In this document: positions 34,746 to 45,509 of the stretch, piece by piece | Position numbering within the stretch: the stretch's first letter is position 1 | Layout: each line of letters opens with the position of its first letter | Assembly: GCF_900115955.1 (NCBI RefSeq) | Contig: NZ_FOYL01000004.1 | Span: forward strand, 186,001-250,000 | Direction: 5' to 3' | Origin: Lentzea waywayandensis | GTDB lineage: Bacteria; Actinomycetota; Actinomycetes; Mycobacteriales; Pseudonocardiaceae | Length of the DNA stretch: 64,000 nucleotides | Translations under genes and position numbers: made by a program | Notes under the pieces: generated by a model | Databases searched by the model: none | The model's input: only the letters and a program-made list of their open reading frames with translations | What the model was told of the DNA's origin: nothing

Positions 34746-35848
34746 TGCGCGAGCAGTTCGACATCCCCGAAGGTGTCATCTACCTCGACGGCAACTCCCT
34801 CGGCGCACCACCGAAGCACGTCGCCGAGCGCGTGCAGGAGGTCGTGAAGCACCAGTGGGGCAACCGGTTGATCCGGTCGTGGTCCGAGGGCTGGTGGGAG
34901 GCTCCGCAACGGATCGGTGACCGCATCGGCCGGCTGATCGGAGCCGCGCCCGGACAGGTCGTGGTCGGCGACTCGACGTCGGTCAACGTCTACAAGGCGT
35001 TGATGGGCGCGGTGAAGGGCACCGAGCGCACCGAGATCGTGTGCGACGAGTCGACGTTCCCGACCGACGGCTACATCGCTCAGTCGGTGGGCGAGCTGAC
35101 CGGGCTGAAGGTCCGCGCAGCTCGACCGTCCTCTTTGGACTTGACTGAGGACACCGCCGTGGTGCTGCTCAACCACGTCGACTACCGGACCGGCGCGCTG
35201 CACGACATGAAGGCGCTCACCGAGCAGGCGCATGATGTTGGGACACAAGTGGTCTGGGACCTCTGCCACAGCGCGGGCGTCTATCCGACCCAGCTCGACG
35301 AGATCGGTGTCGACTACGCGGTCGGCTGCACCTACAAGTTCCTGAACGGCGGACCGGGCTCACCCGCGTTCATCTACGTGCCGAAGCACAAGCAGGCGAC
35401 GTTCGAGAACCCGCTGTCGGGCTGGAACGGCCACCGCGCGCCGTTCGCGATGGAAGCGAGCTACGAACCCGACCCCGGCATCGCGCGCGCACGCGTCGGC
35501 ACGCCGGACATCCTGTCGATGCTCGCGCTCGACGCGGCCCTGGACGTCTGGGACGGCGTCGACATGAAGGCCCACTGGGCTCGCGGGATGACGCTGACCA
35601 GCCTGTTCCGCTCCTACATCGAGCAGATGACGTCGCTCGAGGTCATCACGCCGAACACGTTGCCGCGCGGCCACCAGATCTCGGTGCGGTGCGAGAACCC
35701 CGCCGGCGTGATGGCCGAACTGATCGCACGTGGCGTGATCGGCGACCACCGGCCGCCGGACATCCTCAGGTTCGGCATCGCGCCGCTCTACATCGGCGAG
35801 CAAGAGGTGAAGCGCGCGGCCGAGATCCTGGCCGAGATCGTCAACTAG
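34745..35848 (+). CDS. kynU: Kynureninase
   Basis: A PLP enzyme of about 367 residues that cleaves kynurenine to anthranilate and alanine. It begins FDIPEGVIYLDGNSLGAPP, then VVGDSTSVNVYKAL, LCHSAGVYP and the PLP lysine in GCTYKFLNGGPGSPAF (about residue 198). The ATG at 34745 shares one base with the kynA stop and has GAGGAG 9 nt upstream; GTG 34721 is an alternative. With kynA it channels tryptophan towards anthranilate for catabolism or secondary metabolites. Confidence 0.95.
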   Translation: MREQFDIPEGVIYLDGNSLGAPPKHVAERVQEVVKHQWGNRLIRSWSEGWWEAPQRIGDRIGRLIGAAPGQVVVGDSTSVNVYKALMGAVKGTERTEIVCDESTFPTDGYIAQSVGELTGLKVRAARPSSLDLTEDTAVVLLNHVDYRTGALHDMKALTEQAHDVGTQVVWDLCHSAGVYPTQLDEIGVDYAVGCTYKFLNGGPGSPAFIYVPKHKQATFENPLSGWNGHRAPFAMEASYEPDPGIARARVGTPDILSMLALDAALDVWDGVDMKAHWARGMTLTSLFRSYIEQMTSLEVITPNTLPRGHQISVRCENPAGVMAELIARGVIGDHRPPDILRFGIAPLYIGEQEVKRAAEILAEIVN

Positions 35849-36569
35849 CGAGTGCGGCGTCCGCGATGCTCTTGGCCTCGCGGGCGCCCGCCTCCAGCGA
35901 CGAGCACACGAACAGGATCCACTGGGTCAGGCCTTCCAGAGACCCCGACGCGAACGCCACCGAGGCGGCCTCGTACTCGGCCGAACGGCGCAGGCACGCC
36001 ACCTCGGGCACACCGAGGCCCTTGGGGTCGAGGCCGGTGGAGATCGACGTCATCCGGGCCGCGGCACGGGCGATCACGCCGTTGGCGACGTCGAACGGCG
36101 CCAGCCCGAGCAGTTCGCCGTGCACGACGGCGACGACGATCGGCGCCGGCACGGACGTTCCGCCGGTGACCAGCGTCCCGAGCATGTCGAGCCGCTGCGA
36201 GACGACCGCGGAGACGCGCGGCCGTCCGACTTCGGCGGAGAGGTCGGCGGCGGCGAGGACGTGCAGCTTCGCGAGAGCCTGCAACGGCGCGCGCTGCCAC
36301 GTTCCCACCAGTCCGCCCAGTGCCTCGGCGATCCGCAAGGCCCCTGCCAGCACCGGATCCGAGACCTCGCCGGACTCCGGGATCTCCGTCGGCCCGCCCT
36401 CCAGAGCGGCCGACGCACGCGCCGCGCGGACGGACGCCTCCGCCGCCGTCGTGGCCCAGCCACGCAGGTTCACCCGATGGCGGTGCACCTGGAAGACGGC
36501 GTCCTTGGCGGCGTTCGCGGCGTCTGCCACGCCGGGCAAGGAAAGCAGCGGAGCGAGAGGATCGGTCAC
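35841..36569 (-). CDS. Conserved actinobacterial protein, Rv3662c-like
   Basis: The protein has 242 residues, alanine-rich, mostly helical, with no signal peptide. It lies between the kyn genes and acs, where M. tuberculosis has the uncharacterised Rv3662c region. The segment GELLGLAPFDVANGVIARAA faintly resembles the HPFxDGNGRxxR loop of Fic proteins but lacks the His and the first Arg, so no Fic activity is claimed. The start is GTG 36569. The 3' end overlaps kynU by 8 bp. Confidence 0.7.
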   Translation of the reverse strand: MTDPLAPLLSLPGVADAANAAKDAVFQVHRHRVNLRGWATTAAEASVRAARASAALEGGPTEIPESGEVSDPVLAGALRIAEALGGLVGTWQRAPLQALAKLHVLAAADLSAEVGRPRVSAVVSQRLDMLGTLVTGGTSVPAPIVVAVVHGELLGLAPFDVANGVIARAAARMTSISTGLDPKGLGVPEVACLRRSAEYEAASVAFASGSLEGLTQWILFVCSSLEAGAREAKSIADAALAS

Positions 36570-36682
36570 GGTGGCGCAGAGTACCTGACCAGGTGAAACG
36601 CGTGACCCAGCTCACTGACCGGACCGCTGAGCGCGCAACTGCGCCCGTTCAACGCGCCACACGTGCCTGGACCAGACAAAAC

Positions 36683-36710
36683 GGGTTACACAATGACAGC
36701 CGTGTTACCC
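36683..36710. promoter_or_regulatory. Near-perfect inverted repeat upstream of acs
   Basis: GGGTTACAC (36683-36691) and GTGTTACCC (36702-36710) match in 8 of 9 positions around a 10-bp spacer, 119 bp before the acs start. Candidate operator; the regulator is unknown. Confidence 0.35.
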
Positions 36711-36828
36711 ACCTCCCCAGATTGGTCTGAACCTTTTGAGGGAGGAGCCTGTTGGAAGTGAGCTGGCTCGCACTACGGTCAGTACCCGCATCCCCAACCG
36801 GTCTGGACATTCCAGGAGGTCTCGCACC

Positions 36829-38811
<1,983 letters not shown>

Positions 38812-38825
38812 TCTGCGTAAACGTG

Positions 38826-38853
38826 ACGGGCGTCCTCACTCGAGGGCGCCCGT
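38826..38853 (+). terminator. Terminator after acs
   Basis: ACGGGCGTCCT and AGGGCGCCCGT form an 11-bp stem with one G-U pair around CACTCG, followed by TCGCGTT. It lies inside the longer open frame in front of nhaA and argues against that longer start. Confidence 0.75.
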
Positions 38854-38936
38854 TCGCGTTAAGATCGCATCTAGGTGAGCCGGGAAGTCTGGTCGGCACG
38901 AGTATTCGTGTACCTGTCGACCGCCCTGGGAGCCCT

Positions 38937-40094
38937 GTGTCTCGCAAGATCGCTGATTTCGCTCGTTACCTGCGCACGGAGACCGTGGGCGGAACCGTGT
39001 TGCTCGGAGCCACGGCCGTCGCCTTGCTGTGGGCCAACTCCCCGCTCGCGCCGAGCTACTTCGCGTTGCGGGACCTCCATCTTGGACCGTTGTCGGTCGG
39101 CGACTGGGCCAAGGACGGTCTGCTGGCCATCTTCTTCTTCGTCGCCGGGCTGGAGCTGAAGCGCGAGCTCGTCGTCGGCGAGCTGTCCAACGTGAAGGCC
39201 GCCGCCCTGCCGATCATCGCGGCCGTCGGCGGGATGATCGTGCCCGCGCTGATCGCGTTGTCGATCGGCTGGGGGCAACCGGGAATCGAGAAGGCCTGGG
39301 CGATTCCGGTCGCGACGGACATCGCGTTCGCGCTGGGTGTGCTGGCGCTGACGGCGTCCGGGCTGCCGTCGAGTCTGCGGGTGTTCCTGCTGTCGCTGGC
39401 CGTCGTGGACGACCTGGGGGCGATCATCGTGATCGCGATCCTGTTCACGGCGCAGTTCAACCTGCTCGCGGCCGGGGCGGTCGTGCTGCTGCTGGCGCTG
39501 TACTGGTTCCTCCAGCACAAGAGGATCACCAGCGCCTGGATCTACGTGCCGATCGCGCTCGCCACCTGGTGGTTCATGCACGAGTCGGGCGTCCACGCCA
39601 CGATCGCGGGCGTCGCGCTGGCGTTGCTGACGCGGGTGAAGCGCGACCCGTACGAGCAGGAGGCACCCGCGGTCCGGCTGGAGCACCGGCTTCAGCCGTT
39701 CTCGGCCGGGGTGGCGGTGCCGGTGTTCGCGCTGTTCGCGGCGGGTGTGCCGGTGGGCGCCGAGGCGTTCGGGAAGCTCTTCTCGGACAAGATCGCGATC
39801 GGTGTGATGGTCGGGCTGGTCGTCGGCAAGGTGATCGGGATCGTCGGGGCCTCCGCGCTCGCGGTGTGGTTCAAGGCGGCGGTGTGGCCGTCCGGCGCGG
39901 GGCCGCGGGACATCGTGGCGGTGGCGGTGCTGGGCGGGGTCGGGTTCACCGTCAGCCTGCTGATCGCGGAACTCTCACTCGATGAGGCGGAGACCGCGAA
40001 GGCCGCTGTGCTGCTCGCCTCGATGATCGCGTCGCTGCTCGCCGCGGTGTTGCTCATTCGCCGGAGCCGGGCGCATGGCACCATGTCCGAGTGA
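38937..40094 (+). CDS. nhaA: Na+/H+ antiporter NhaA family
   Basis: The protein has 385 residues, with about 12 membrane helices. Family features: GGTVLLGATAVALLWANS, KDGLLAIFFFVAGLELKRE, and the two adjacent Asp that bind sodium in SLAVVDDLGAIIVIA. It exchanges cytoplasmic Na+ for external protons at alkaline pH. The GTG 38937 start gives the normal NhaA N-terminus (SRKIADFARYL); the longer frame back to 38823 runs through the acs terminator. The stop overlaps the holin-like gene (GTGA). Confidence 0.93.
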   Translation: MSRKIADFARYLRTETVGGTVLLGATAVALLWANSPLAPSYFALRDLHLGPLSVGDWAKDGLLAIFFFVAGLELKRELVVGELSNVKAAALPIIAAVGGMIVPALIALSIGWGQPGIEKAWAIPVATDIAFALGVLALTASGLPSSLRVFLLSLAVVDDLGAIIVIAILFTAQFNLLAAGAVVLLLALYWFLQHKRITSAWIYVPIALATWWFMHESGVHATIAGVALALLTRVKRDPYEQEAPAVRLEHRLQPFSAGVAVPVFALFAAGVPVGAEAFGKLFSDKIAIGVMVGLVVGKVIGIVGASALAVWFKAAVWPSGAGPRDIVAVAVLGGVGFTVSLLIAELSLDEAETAKAAVLLASMIASLLAAVLLIRRSRAHGTMSE

Positions 40095-40531
40095 CCACCA
40101 GGGAACACATCGCGTCGATTCCGCTGACCGCAGACGACCCGACGGCCGAGGCGTCGCTCGGCGGTCTCGTCCGTGATGCGACCGCCCACGTGTCGACCTT
40201 GGTCAGAGCAGAGGTCGAGCTCGCGAAGGGCGAGATCACGGCCGAGATCAAGAAGGGCGTGAAGGGCAGCGTCTTCTTCATCGTCGCGCTGACGATCCTG
40301 TGCTTCAGCCTGTTCTTCCTGTTCATGGCTCTCGGATTCGGCTTCGCCGAGTGGTTCGGCTGGGGCTACTGGGCGGGCTTCGGGCTCGTGTTCGGCGTGA
40401 TGCTGCTCAGCGCCGTCGCCTTCGCCTTCCTCGGCTACCGCAAGGTCAAGAAGATCAGGGCGCCGGAGAAGTCGATCGCGGCCGCGAAGGACACGGTCGC
40501 GGCCCTGACTCGCAGGGGCGACGACAACTGA
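40091..40531 (+). CDS. Holin-X-like (DUF1469/PqqH-type) membrane protein, Rv3669-like
   Basis: The protein has 146 residues. After a cytosolic N-terminus with the helix VSTLVRAEVELAKGEITAEI come two membrane helices (FFIVALTILCFSLFFLFMAL and YWAGFGLVFGVMLLSAVAFA) and a basic tail. This is the actinobacterial holin-superfamily III pattern, although a true holin function is unproven. GTG 40091 overlaps the nhaA stop. It corresponds to Rv3669 by position. Confidence 0.8.
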   Translation: MTTREHIASIPLTADDPTAEASLGGLVRDATAHVSTLVRAEVELAKGEITAEIKKGVKGSVFFIVALTILCFSLFFLFMALGFGFAEWFGWGYWAGFGLVFGVMLLSAVAFAFLGYRKVKKIRAPEKSIAAAKDTVAALTRRGDDN

Positions 40532-41445
40532 GCCGCAAACCCGACCCGTCCGTCGTGCGGGTCGCGGGTCCGTGGACGCACCGCGACGTCTCGGCCAACG
40601 GCATCCGCCTGCACGTCGCCGAACTCGGCGAGGGACCTCTCGTGCTGCTGCTGCACGGGTTCCCCGAGTTCTGGTGGTCGTGGCGGCACCAGCTGACCGC
40701 ACTGGCCGAGGCCGGTTATCGCGCCGTGGCAGTCGACCTGCGCGGCTACGGCGACTCGGACAAACCCCCGCGCGGCTACGACGGATTCACACTCGCAGGT
40801 GACATCGCGGGCCTGGTCAAGGCGCTCGGTGCCCAACGCGCACACCTGGTGGGTCATGCGTGGGGCGGCGCCACGGCGTGGACCGTCGGCGCGATGCATC
40901 CACGCGTGGTCTCGTCGATCTCCGTGCTGTCCGCACCACACCCGCTGGTGACGCGCCGGGCGTTCCGCAGGCATCCCCGGACGAACTCCCACGTGCTGCG
41001 CTTCCAGCTACCGATCTACCCGGAACGCTGGCTGACCGGCGAGAACGGCCTTCAGGTCGCCAAGCTGCTGTCCGCGTGGACCGGGCCGAAGTGGCGGACG
41101 GCGCCCGAGTTCGACGAGGTCATCCGCCGCTGCCGGCAGGCGATGACGATTCCGGGCGTCGCCCACAGCGCGCTGGAGTACTACCGCTGGGCGGTGCGCT
41201 CGCAGCTCCGCAGCGACGGCCGCCGGTTCGCCGAGGCCGTCGACAAGCCGATCCAGGTGCCGGTGCTCCAGATCCACGGCGCGCTGGACCCGATCGCACC
41301 GGAGGCCTCGGCGCTCGACTCGCGGCCGTGGCTCGGCGCGGGGTCGGAGTTCCGGAGCCTGCCCGAGGTGGGGCACTTCCCGAACCAGGAGGCGTCCCAC
41401 ACCACGAGCAGGTTGATCACCGAGTTCCTGCGGAAGACGAGCTGA
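40528..41445 (+). CDS. Alpha/beta hydrolase, EphE-like (Rv3670), with the nucleophile Asp replaced
   Basis: The protein has about 296-305 residues with the fold of epoxide hydrolases: oxyanion loop LLLHGFPEFWWSWRHQ, acid in HGALDPIAPE and catalytic His in EVGHFPNQEA. The nucleophile elbow reads VGHAWGGATAW, where active epoxide hydrolases have GHDWGG. The Asp nucleophile is thus Ala, and ordinary epoxide hydrolysis is unlikely. CTG 40528 overlaps the previous stop (CTGA) and has AGGGG upstream; GTG 40555 is the first ordinary start. The end overlaps the convergent monooxygenase by 29 bp. Confidence 0.75.
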   Translation: MSRKPDPSVVRVAGPWTHRDVSANGIRLHVAELGEGPLVLLLHGFPEFWWSWRHQLTALAEAGYRAVAVDLRGYGDSDKPPRGYDGFTLAGDIAGLVKALGAQRAHLVGHAWGGATAWTVGAMHPRVVSSISVLSAPHPLVTRRAFRRHPRTNSHVLRFQLPIYPERWLTGENGLQVAKLLSAWTGPKWRTAPEFDEVIRRCRQAMTIPGVAHSALEYYRWAVRSQLRSDGRRFAEAVDKPIQVPVLQIHGALDPIAPEASALDSRPWLGAGSEFRSLPEVGHFPNQEASHTTSRLITEFLRKTS

Positions 41446-42901
41446 ACGCGTTCTTCAGAGTGCCGGTCGGGTCGTCCGGCAGATCCGTCGAGCGCCAGGC
41501 GACGTAGCCGTCCGGCCGGACCAGCGAAGCGCCCTTCGCGGACAATCCGAACACGTCCAGCTGCTCGACCCGTTCGTACTGGACGCCTGCTTGCCCGGCA
41601 GCCTCCTCCCACTGCGGGTGGTCGGCGACGAGCACCCAGCCGCGTTGGAACAAGTCCACAGTGGACTTGCCCGGCTCGATCCACACGTGCGGGGCGCGCG
41701 TACCCGGCTGGCCGTTCCACTGCTCGGGGAGCTGCGCCGGCGGGAGCTCCGGGCCCGCGCCGAGCACCGCGTCCGAGCGGTAGAGGACGCCGAAGTGCAT
41801 CGCGTTGTTGTCGATCAACGGCGCGTCCTCCGGCTCACCGTCGCGGTTGTGGCCGTCGTTGCGCGCGAAGATCTGCTGGTGGCACAGGGTGGCGACCGGG
41901 CGTCGTTCCGCGTCGTAGGTGTCCAAGAGGGACGGTCGTGACTCGCCGCCGATGACCGCCGCGAGCTTCCAGGCGAGGTTGTGCGCGTCCTCGATGCCGA
42001 CGTTCGCCCCGAACCCGCCGCGGCTCGGCGGCAACGTGTGCGCGGCGTCGCCGGCCAGGAAGATCCGTCCAGCCGAGAACTGGTCCGCGACCGCCGCGCT
42101 GATCGTCCAGCGGCCCGTCGTGATGATCTCGATCTCCAGGTCGTCGCGGCCGATGGCCTGGACGATCTTCTGCCGCAGCTCGGGCTCGGTGTACTCGCGG
42201 TCGTCGAGCATCAGCACCCAGCGGCCGTCGCCGTAGGTGGTCAGGAAGCCGACGCCGTCGATCACGAACTGACCGATGCCGTCCTTCAGGTACTCCTGCA
42301 GCGGCGCGCGGAACAGCACGCTGCGGGAGGTGTGCATGAAGCCGCGGCCGGTGCGCGTGATCCCGAGCTGTTCGCGGACCGGGCTGCGGTGGCCGTCGGC
42401 CGCGATCAGGTAGCCGGCCCGGATCTCGTACGGCTCGCCGTCGCCCTGCACGATCGCCGTGACACCCTCGTCGTCCTGCGCGAACTCCAGCATCCGGGTG
42501 CTCATCCGGATGTCCGCGCCCAGCTCACGGGCCTTGTCCCGCAGAAGCGGCTCCATCTTGTCCTGGGCCACCCCGACGCCCTTGGACGGCGAGTACTCGA
42601 TGTCGGACAGCTGCGCCGGTGGCGTCCAGAAGGTCTCGTCGAACTTCTTCCCGACCAGGCTCTCCGCCCGGACCCGCCGGACGCCGAAGCCCTTGGTCAT
42701 CCTGCTCACCGGCAGTTCGCCCTCCAGGCCCACCGCACGCAGCAACTCGCCCACCCGAGCGTTGAAGCCGACCGCCCGCGGATGCGGTGAGCTGCCCGGA
42801 TGCTTCTCCACCAGCGTCACGTCGACCCCGCGCCACGCCAGGAACAGCGCGGCCGACGTCCCCGCCAGTCCCCCACCCACTACCAGCACCGAAGTCTTCA
42901 T
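41417..42901 (-). CDS. FAD-dependent aromatic monooxygenase (PheA/TfdB type)
   Basis: The protein has 494 residues. The FAD-binding Rossmann start is VLVVGGGLAGTSAALFLAWRG, followed by the DG motif YLIAADGHRSPVRE and the GD motif IFLAGDAAHTLPPSRGGFG. A thioredoxin-like C-terminal domain (about 400-494) follows, as in phenol hydroxylases and polyketide-tailoring oxygenases. NAD(P)H-dependent hydroxylation of an aromatic compound is expected. ATG 42901 is separated from the divergent TetR gene by 69 bp with three operator-like boxes, so it is probably induced by its own substrate. Confidence 0.88.
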   Translation of the reverse strand: MKTSVLVVGGGLAGTSAALFLAWRGVDVTLVEKHPGSSPHPRAVGFNARVGELLRAVGLEGELPVSRMTKGFGVRRVRAESLVGKKFDETFWTPPAQLSDIEYSPSKGVGVAQDKMEPLLRDKARELGADIRMSTRMLEFAQDDEGVTAIVQGDGEPYEIRAGYLIAADGHRSPVREQLGITRTGRGFMHTSRSVLFRAPLQEYLKDGIGQFVIDGVGFLTTYGDGRWVLMLDDREYTEPELRQKIVQAIGRDDLEIEIITTGRWTISAAVADQFSAGRIFLAGDAAHTLPPSRGGFGANVGIEDAHNLAWKLAAVIGGESRPSLLDTYDAERRPVATLCHQQIFARNDGHNRDGEPEDAPLIDNNAMHFGVLYRSDAVLGAGPELPPAQLPEQWNGQPGTRAPHVWIEPGKSTVDLFQRGWVLVADHPQWEEAAGQAGVQYERVEQLDVFGLSAKGASLVRPDGYVAWRSTDLPDDPTGTLKNAFSSSSAGTR

Positions 42902-42912
42902 CGCATCCTCCC

Positions 42913-42960
42913 GATACGCCGTATCACTCAATACACTGTATCGCGATGAGACGCTGTATT
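42913..42960. promoter_or_regulatory. Operator boxes between monooxygenase and tetR gene
   Basis: GATAC-gcc-GTATC (42913-42925), ATACA-c-TGTAT (42931-42941) and a third half-like ACGCTGTATT (42951-42960). They lie between the divergent genes and have the palindromic form bound by TetR-type dimers. Confidence 0.6.
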
Positions 42961-42970
42961 GTCCAGTCCG

Positions 42971-43669
42971 ATGTCGAACGAAGCCGTGTGGGACCGCCCA
43001 GAGCCGCCCAGCAAGCCGTCACCGACCCCGTTGAGCAGGGACCTGATCGTGAACGCCGCGATCAGGCTCGCCGACGGGGGCGGGCTCGACGAGGTGTCGT
43101 TCCGCAAGGTCGCGGCCGCGCTGAACGCCGGCCCGATGCGCCTCTACGGCTACGTCGAGACCAAGGCCGAACTGCTGGACCTGATGGTCGACGAGGTCTA
43201 CGGCGAGATCACGCCGCCGTCGCCGTCAGCGGACTGGCGAACGGGCCTGCGGCACGTCGCGCACGGCGTCCGGGACGCGGCGAAGCGGCACGAGTGGTTC
43301 ATCGACCTGCTCAGCAACCGCCCGCACCAGGGCCCGAACGCGCTCACGCACATGGAGACCACGCTCGCCACGGTCCGGTTCGAGAACATCGACGACGTGC
43401 TCGGCGCGGTCGGCGCGGTGATGGCGTACGTGTTCGGGGCCGTCCGCGGCGAGATCACCGAACTGCGCGCGGAACGGTCGACGGGCATGACCGAGGAGCA
43501 GTGGCAGCGAGCGTCCGGTCCGTACATGCAGCGGATGCTCGCCACCGGCCGGTTCCCGACGCTGGCCAGGGTCATGCACGAGTCCAGCGACAGCGACCCC
43601 GCGCACAGGTTCGAGGTCGGCCTCGACTACGTGCTCGACGGCATCGCTACGAGGCACAACCCTGCGTAG
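42971..43669 (+). CDS. TetR-family regulator
   Basis: The protein has 232 residues. The N-terminal helix-turn-helix begins LSRDLIVNAAIRLADGGG and continues FRKVAAALNAGPMRLYGYV. The C-terminal part resembles the TetR_C domain of tetracycline-repressor-like proteins. It should repress itself and the divergent FAD monooxygenase through the boxes at 42913-42960. ATG 42971. The 3' end overlaps the convergent marP gene by 23 bp. Confidence 0.88.
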   Translation: MSNEAVWDRPEPPSKPSPTPLSRDLIVNAAIRLADGGGLDEVSFRKVAAALNAGPMRLYGYVETKAELLDLMVDEVYGEITPPSPSADWRTGLRHVAHGVRDAAKRHEWFIDLLSNRPHQGPNALTHMETTLATVRFENIDDVLGAVGAVMAYVFGAVRGEITELRAERSTGMTEEQWQRASGPYMQRMLATGRFPTLARVMHESSDSDPAHRFEVGLDYVLDGIATRHNPA

Positions 43670-44834
43670 ACGCCCGCTTCGTCAGGGTCGGCGCCTTCTG
43701 CACCATCGCCTGCACCTGCTGGGCCGTGAGCACGAAGCCCGTCTCCGGGTCGTCGACCGCCGCACCGAACACCACGCCCATCACCCGGCCGTTCGGGTCG
43801 ACCAGCGGGCCACCCGAGTTGCCGGACCGGACCTCGGCCCGAACGGTGTAGACGTCGCGCGTGACCGTCTGGGCGTCGTAGATGTCCGGGCCGCGCAGCA
43901 GCGGAATCCGCTCGCGCACCCGTGCCGGTGAGGACTTGTACGGGCCGTCGAGCGGGTAGCCGAGCACGATGCCGTCCTCGCCCGGCTGCACCTCGTCCGA
44001 ACGGAACTGCAGCGGCGTGGCCTCCAGGTCCGGCACCGCGAGCACGGCGATGTCCGTGCGCGGGTCGTAGGAGACGACCGTCGCGTCGAACTGGCCGCGG
44101 CCGACCTCGACCGTCACCTCGTTCGTACCTGCGACGACGTGCGCGTTCGTCATGACCCGCTCGGGCGCGATGACGAATCCGGTGCCTTCCAGCGCACGTG
44201 AGCACGACGGCGCACGACCGCGGACCTTGAGCACGCTCGCCTGGAGCCGTTTCGCGACCGGGGAGTCCGCGAGCTGGGTGTTCGGCGGCTCGACCTCCTT
44301 GAGCGGCGTGCGGTTGAACGGGTCCATCGCCGCCGGGAAGCCCGAGACGTCGAAGAGCTTCTGCAGGTCGCCGGACAGCACGCGGGCGGCCTGCGGCATG
44401 GTCTGGTCGACCTTGCCGAGGATCACCGACTGCTTGAGCGACGACGTCAGGTCCGGCAGGCCGACGACCGAGGTCAGCGGCAGCGCGATCATCCACGCCA
44501 CGATGAAGACGACGAAGCCCTGCACGATCGCGCCCAGGGCGTTGTCCGCGCCCCTCAACGGCGACGCGTTGACCCTGGCCTTGATCGTCCGGCCGATGTA
44601 GACACCGATCGTCTCGCCGAGCGCGACGAGCAGCACGACGACACCGACCGCGAACACGACCTTGGTGACGACGTTCTCGAACTGGGACACCAGCAGCGGA
44701 GCGATCTGTGTGCCGAGGATCAGGCCGACGAGCACACCGACGAACGCAGGCAGCGCGACGACCATGCCTTGCCTGGCCCCGGACACCGCGGCGATCGCGG
44801 CGAGGCCCAGCACGAGCAGGTCAACCCAGTTCAA
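43647..44834 (-). CDS. marP: Membrane serine protease MarP-like (Rv3671c)
   Basis: The protein has 395 residues. Four N-terminal membrane helices (about 1-120) resemble colicin V production protein. A periplasmic trypsin-like protease follows, with the triad His in MTNAHVVAG (about residue 235), Asp in RTDIAVL and Ser in SGNSGGPLV. Two cysteines (PSCSRAL and QGCAS) may form a disulfide. In M. tuberculosis MarP keeps the cytoplasm neutral in acid by processing a cell-wall hydrolase. The start is TTG 44834 with GGAGG 7 nt upstream. It is the last gene of the nth-tlpA-nudix-marP unit. Confidence 0.92.
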   Translation of the reverse strand: MNWVDLLVLGLAAIAAVSGARQGMVVALPAFVGVLVGLILGTQIAPLLVSQFENVVTKVVFAVGVVVLLVALGETIGVYIGRTIKARVNASPLRGADNALGAIVQGFVVFIVAWMIALPLTSVVGLPDLTSSLKQSVILGKVDQTMPQAARVLSGDLQKLFDVSGFPAAMDPFNRTPLKEVEPPNTQLADSPVAKRLQASVLKVRGRAPSCSRALEGTGFVIAPERVMTNAHVVAGTNEVTVEVGRGQFDATVVSYDPRTDIAVLAVPDLEATPLQFRSDEVQPGEDGIVLGYPLDGPYKSSPARVRERIPLLRGPDIYDAQTVTRDVYTVRAEVRSGNSGGPLVDPNGRVMGVVFGAAVDDPETGFVLTAQQVQAMVQKAPTLTKRASTQGCAS

Positions 44835-44849
44835 CCTGAAACCTCCGCC

Positions 44850-45509
44850 TCACTGTGTAGCGCGCAACGCTAGTTCAAGGTCACGCACATCGGTCGCATC
44901 CCACGGCTGTTCCCAGCCGCCGAGTGCGATCAGGCCGTTGATCAACCCCGCGGTGAATCCCCACACCAGCATGCCCGGCGCGGAGAAGGCCGCTCCGACG
45001 TAACCCGCGGGGTGACGCACCCGGAACCTGTTGGCAGGATCGGCGAGGTGCGCGACCGGCACCCGAGCGACCGCGGCGGTCTCCGCCGGATCGACTGGTG
45101 CGACGGGACTCGGCTGTTCCCAGTAGGCGAGCACAGGCGTGACCACGAACCCGGACACCGGCACGTACAGCTCCGGCAGCAAAGCAAGTGGTCTCACTCC
45201 TGACTCAAGTACACCGGTCTCCTCGTAAGCCTCGCGTAATGCCGTGCCCACCGGCCCGTCGTCGGTGTCGTCGCACGCGCCGCCGGGGAACGCGACCTGA
45301 CCCGGATGCGAGCCCAGCGTGTCCGAACGGCGTAGCAGCAGGATGTCGGGCCCGTGCTCCTCGGACTCCCCGAACAGCATGAGCACCGACGCCTTGCGAT
45401 AGGCACGCGCCGGCGGGCGGGGGTCGCGCATGAACGTTCGTGCGTCGATCTCCCCGGTCGCCTTGGTCAGGCCCTGCATCCAGTCGGGTGGCTCTGTCGC
45501 CTCCGTCAT
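44850..45509 (-). CDS. Nudix hydrolase, coenzyme-A pyrophosphatase type (Rv3672c)
   Basis: The protein has 219 residues. The CoA-specific motif LLLRRSDTLGSHPGQVAFPGG runs directly into a Nudix box ending TALREAYEETGV, with Asp in place of the first Glu. It likely cleaves CoA or its derivatives to 4'-phosphopantetheine and 3',5'-ADP. ATG 45509 overlaps the stop of the upstream thioredoxin-like gene (ATGA). Confidence 0.88.
   Translation of the reverse strand: MTEATEPPDWMQGLTKATGEIDARTFMRDPRPPARAYRKASVLMLFGESEEHGPDILLLRRSDTLGSHPGQVAFPGGACDDTDDGPVGTALREAYEETGVLESGVRPLALLPELYVPVSGFVVTPVLAYWEQPSPVAPVDPAETAAVARVPVAHLADPANRFRVRHPAGYVGAAFSAPGMLVWGFTAGLINGLIALGGWEQPWDATDVRDLELALRATQ

Noticed and set aside
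35841..36569. Fic-type AMP transferase
   Set aside because: The loop APFDVANG only faintly resembles the Fic motif and lacks the catalytic His and Arg.
38823..38936. Longer N-terminus for nhaA
   Set aside because: It would be encoded by the acs terminator and is not part of the NhaA family.
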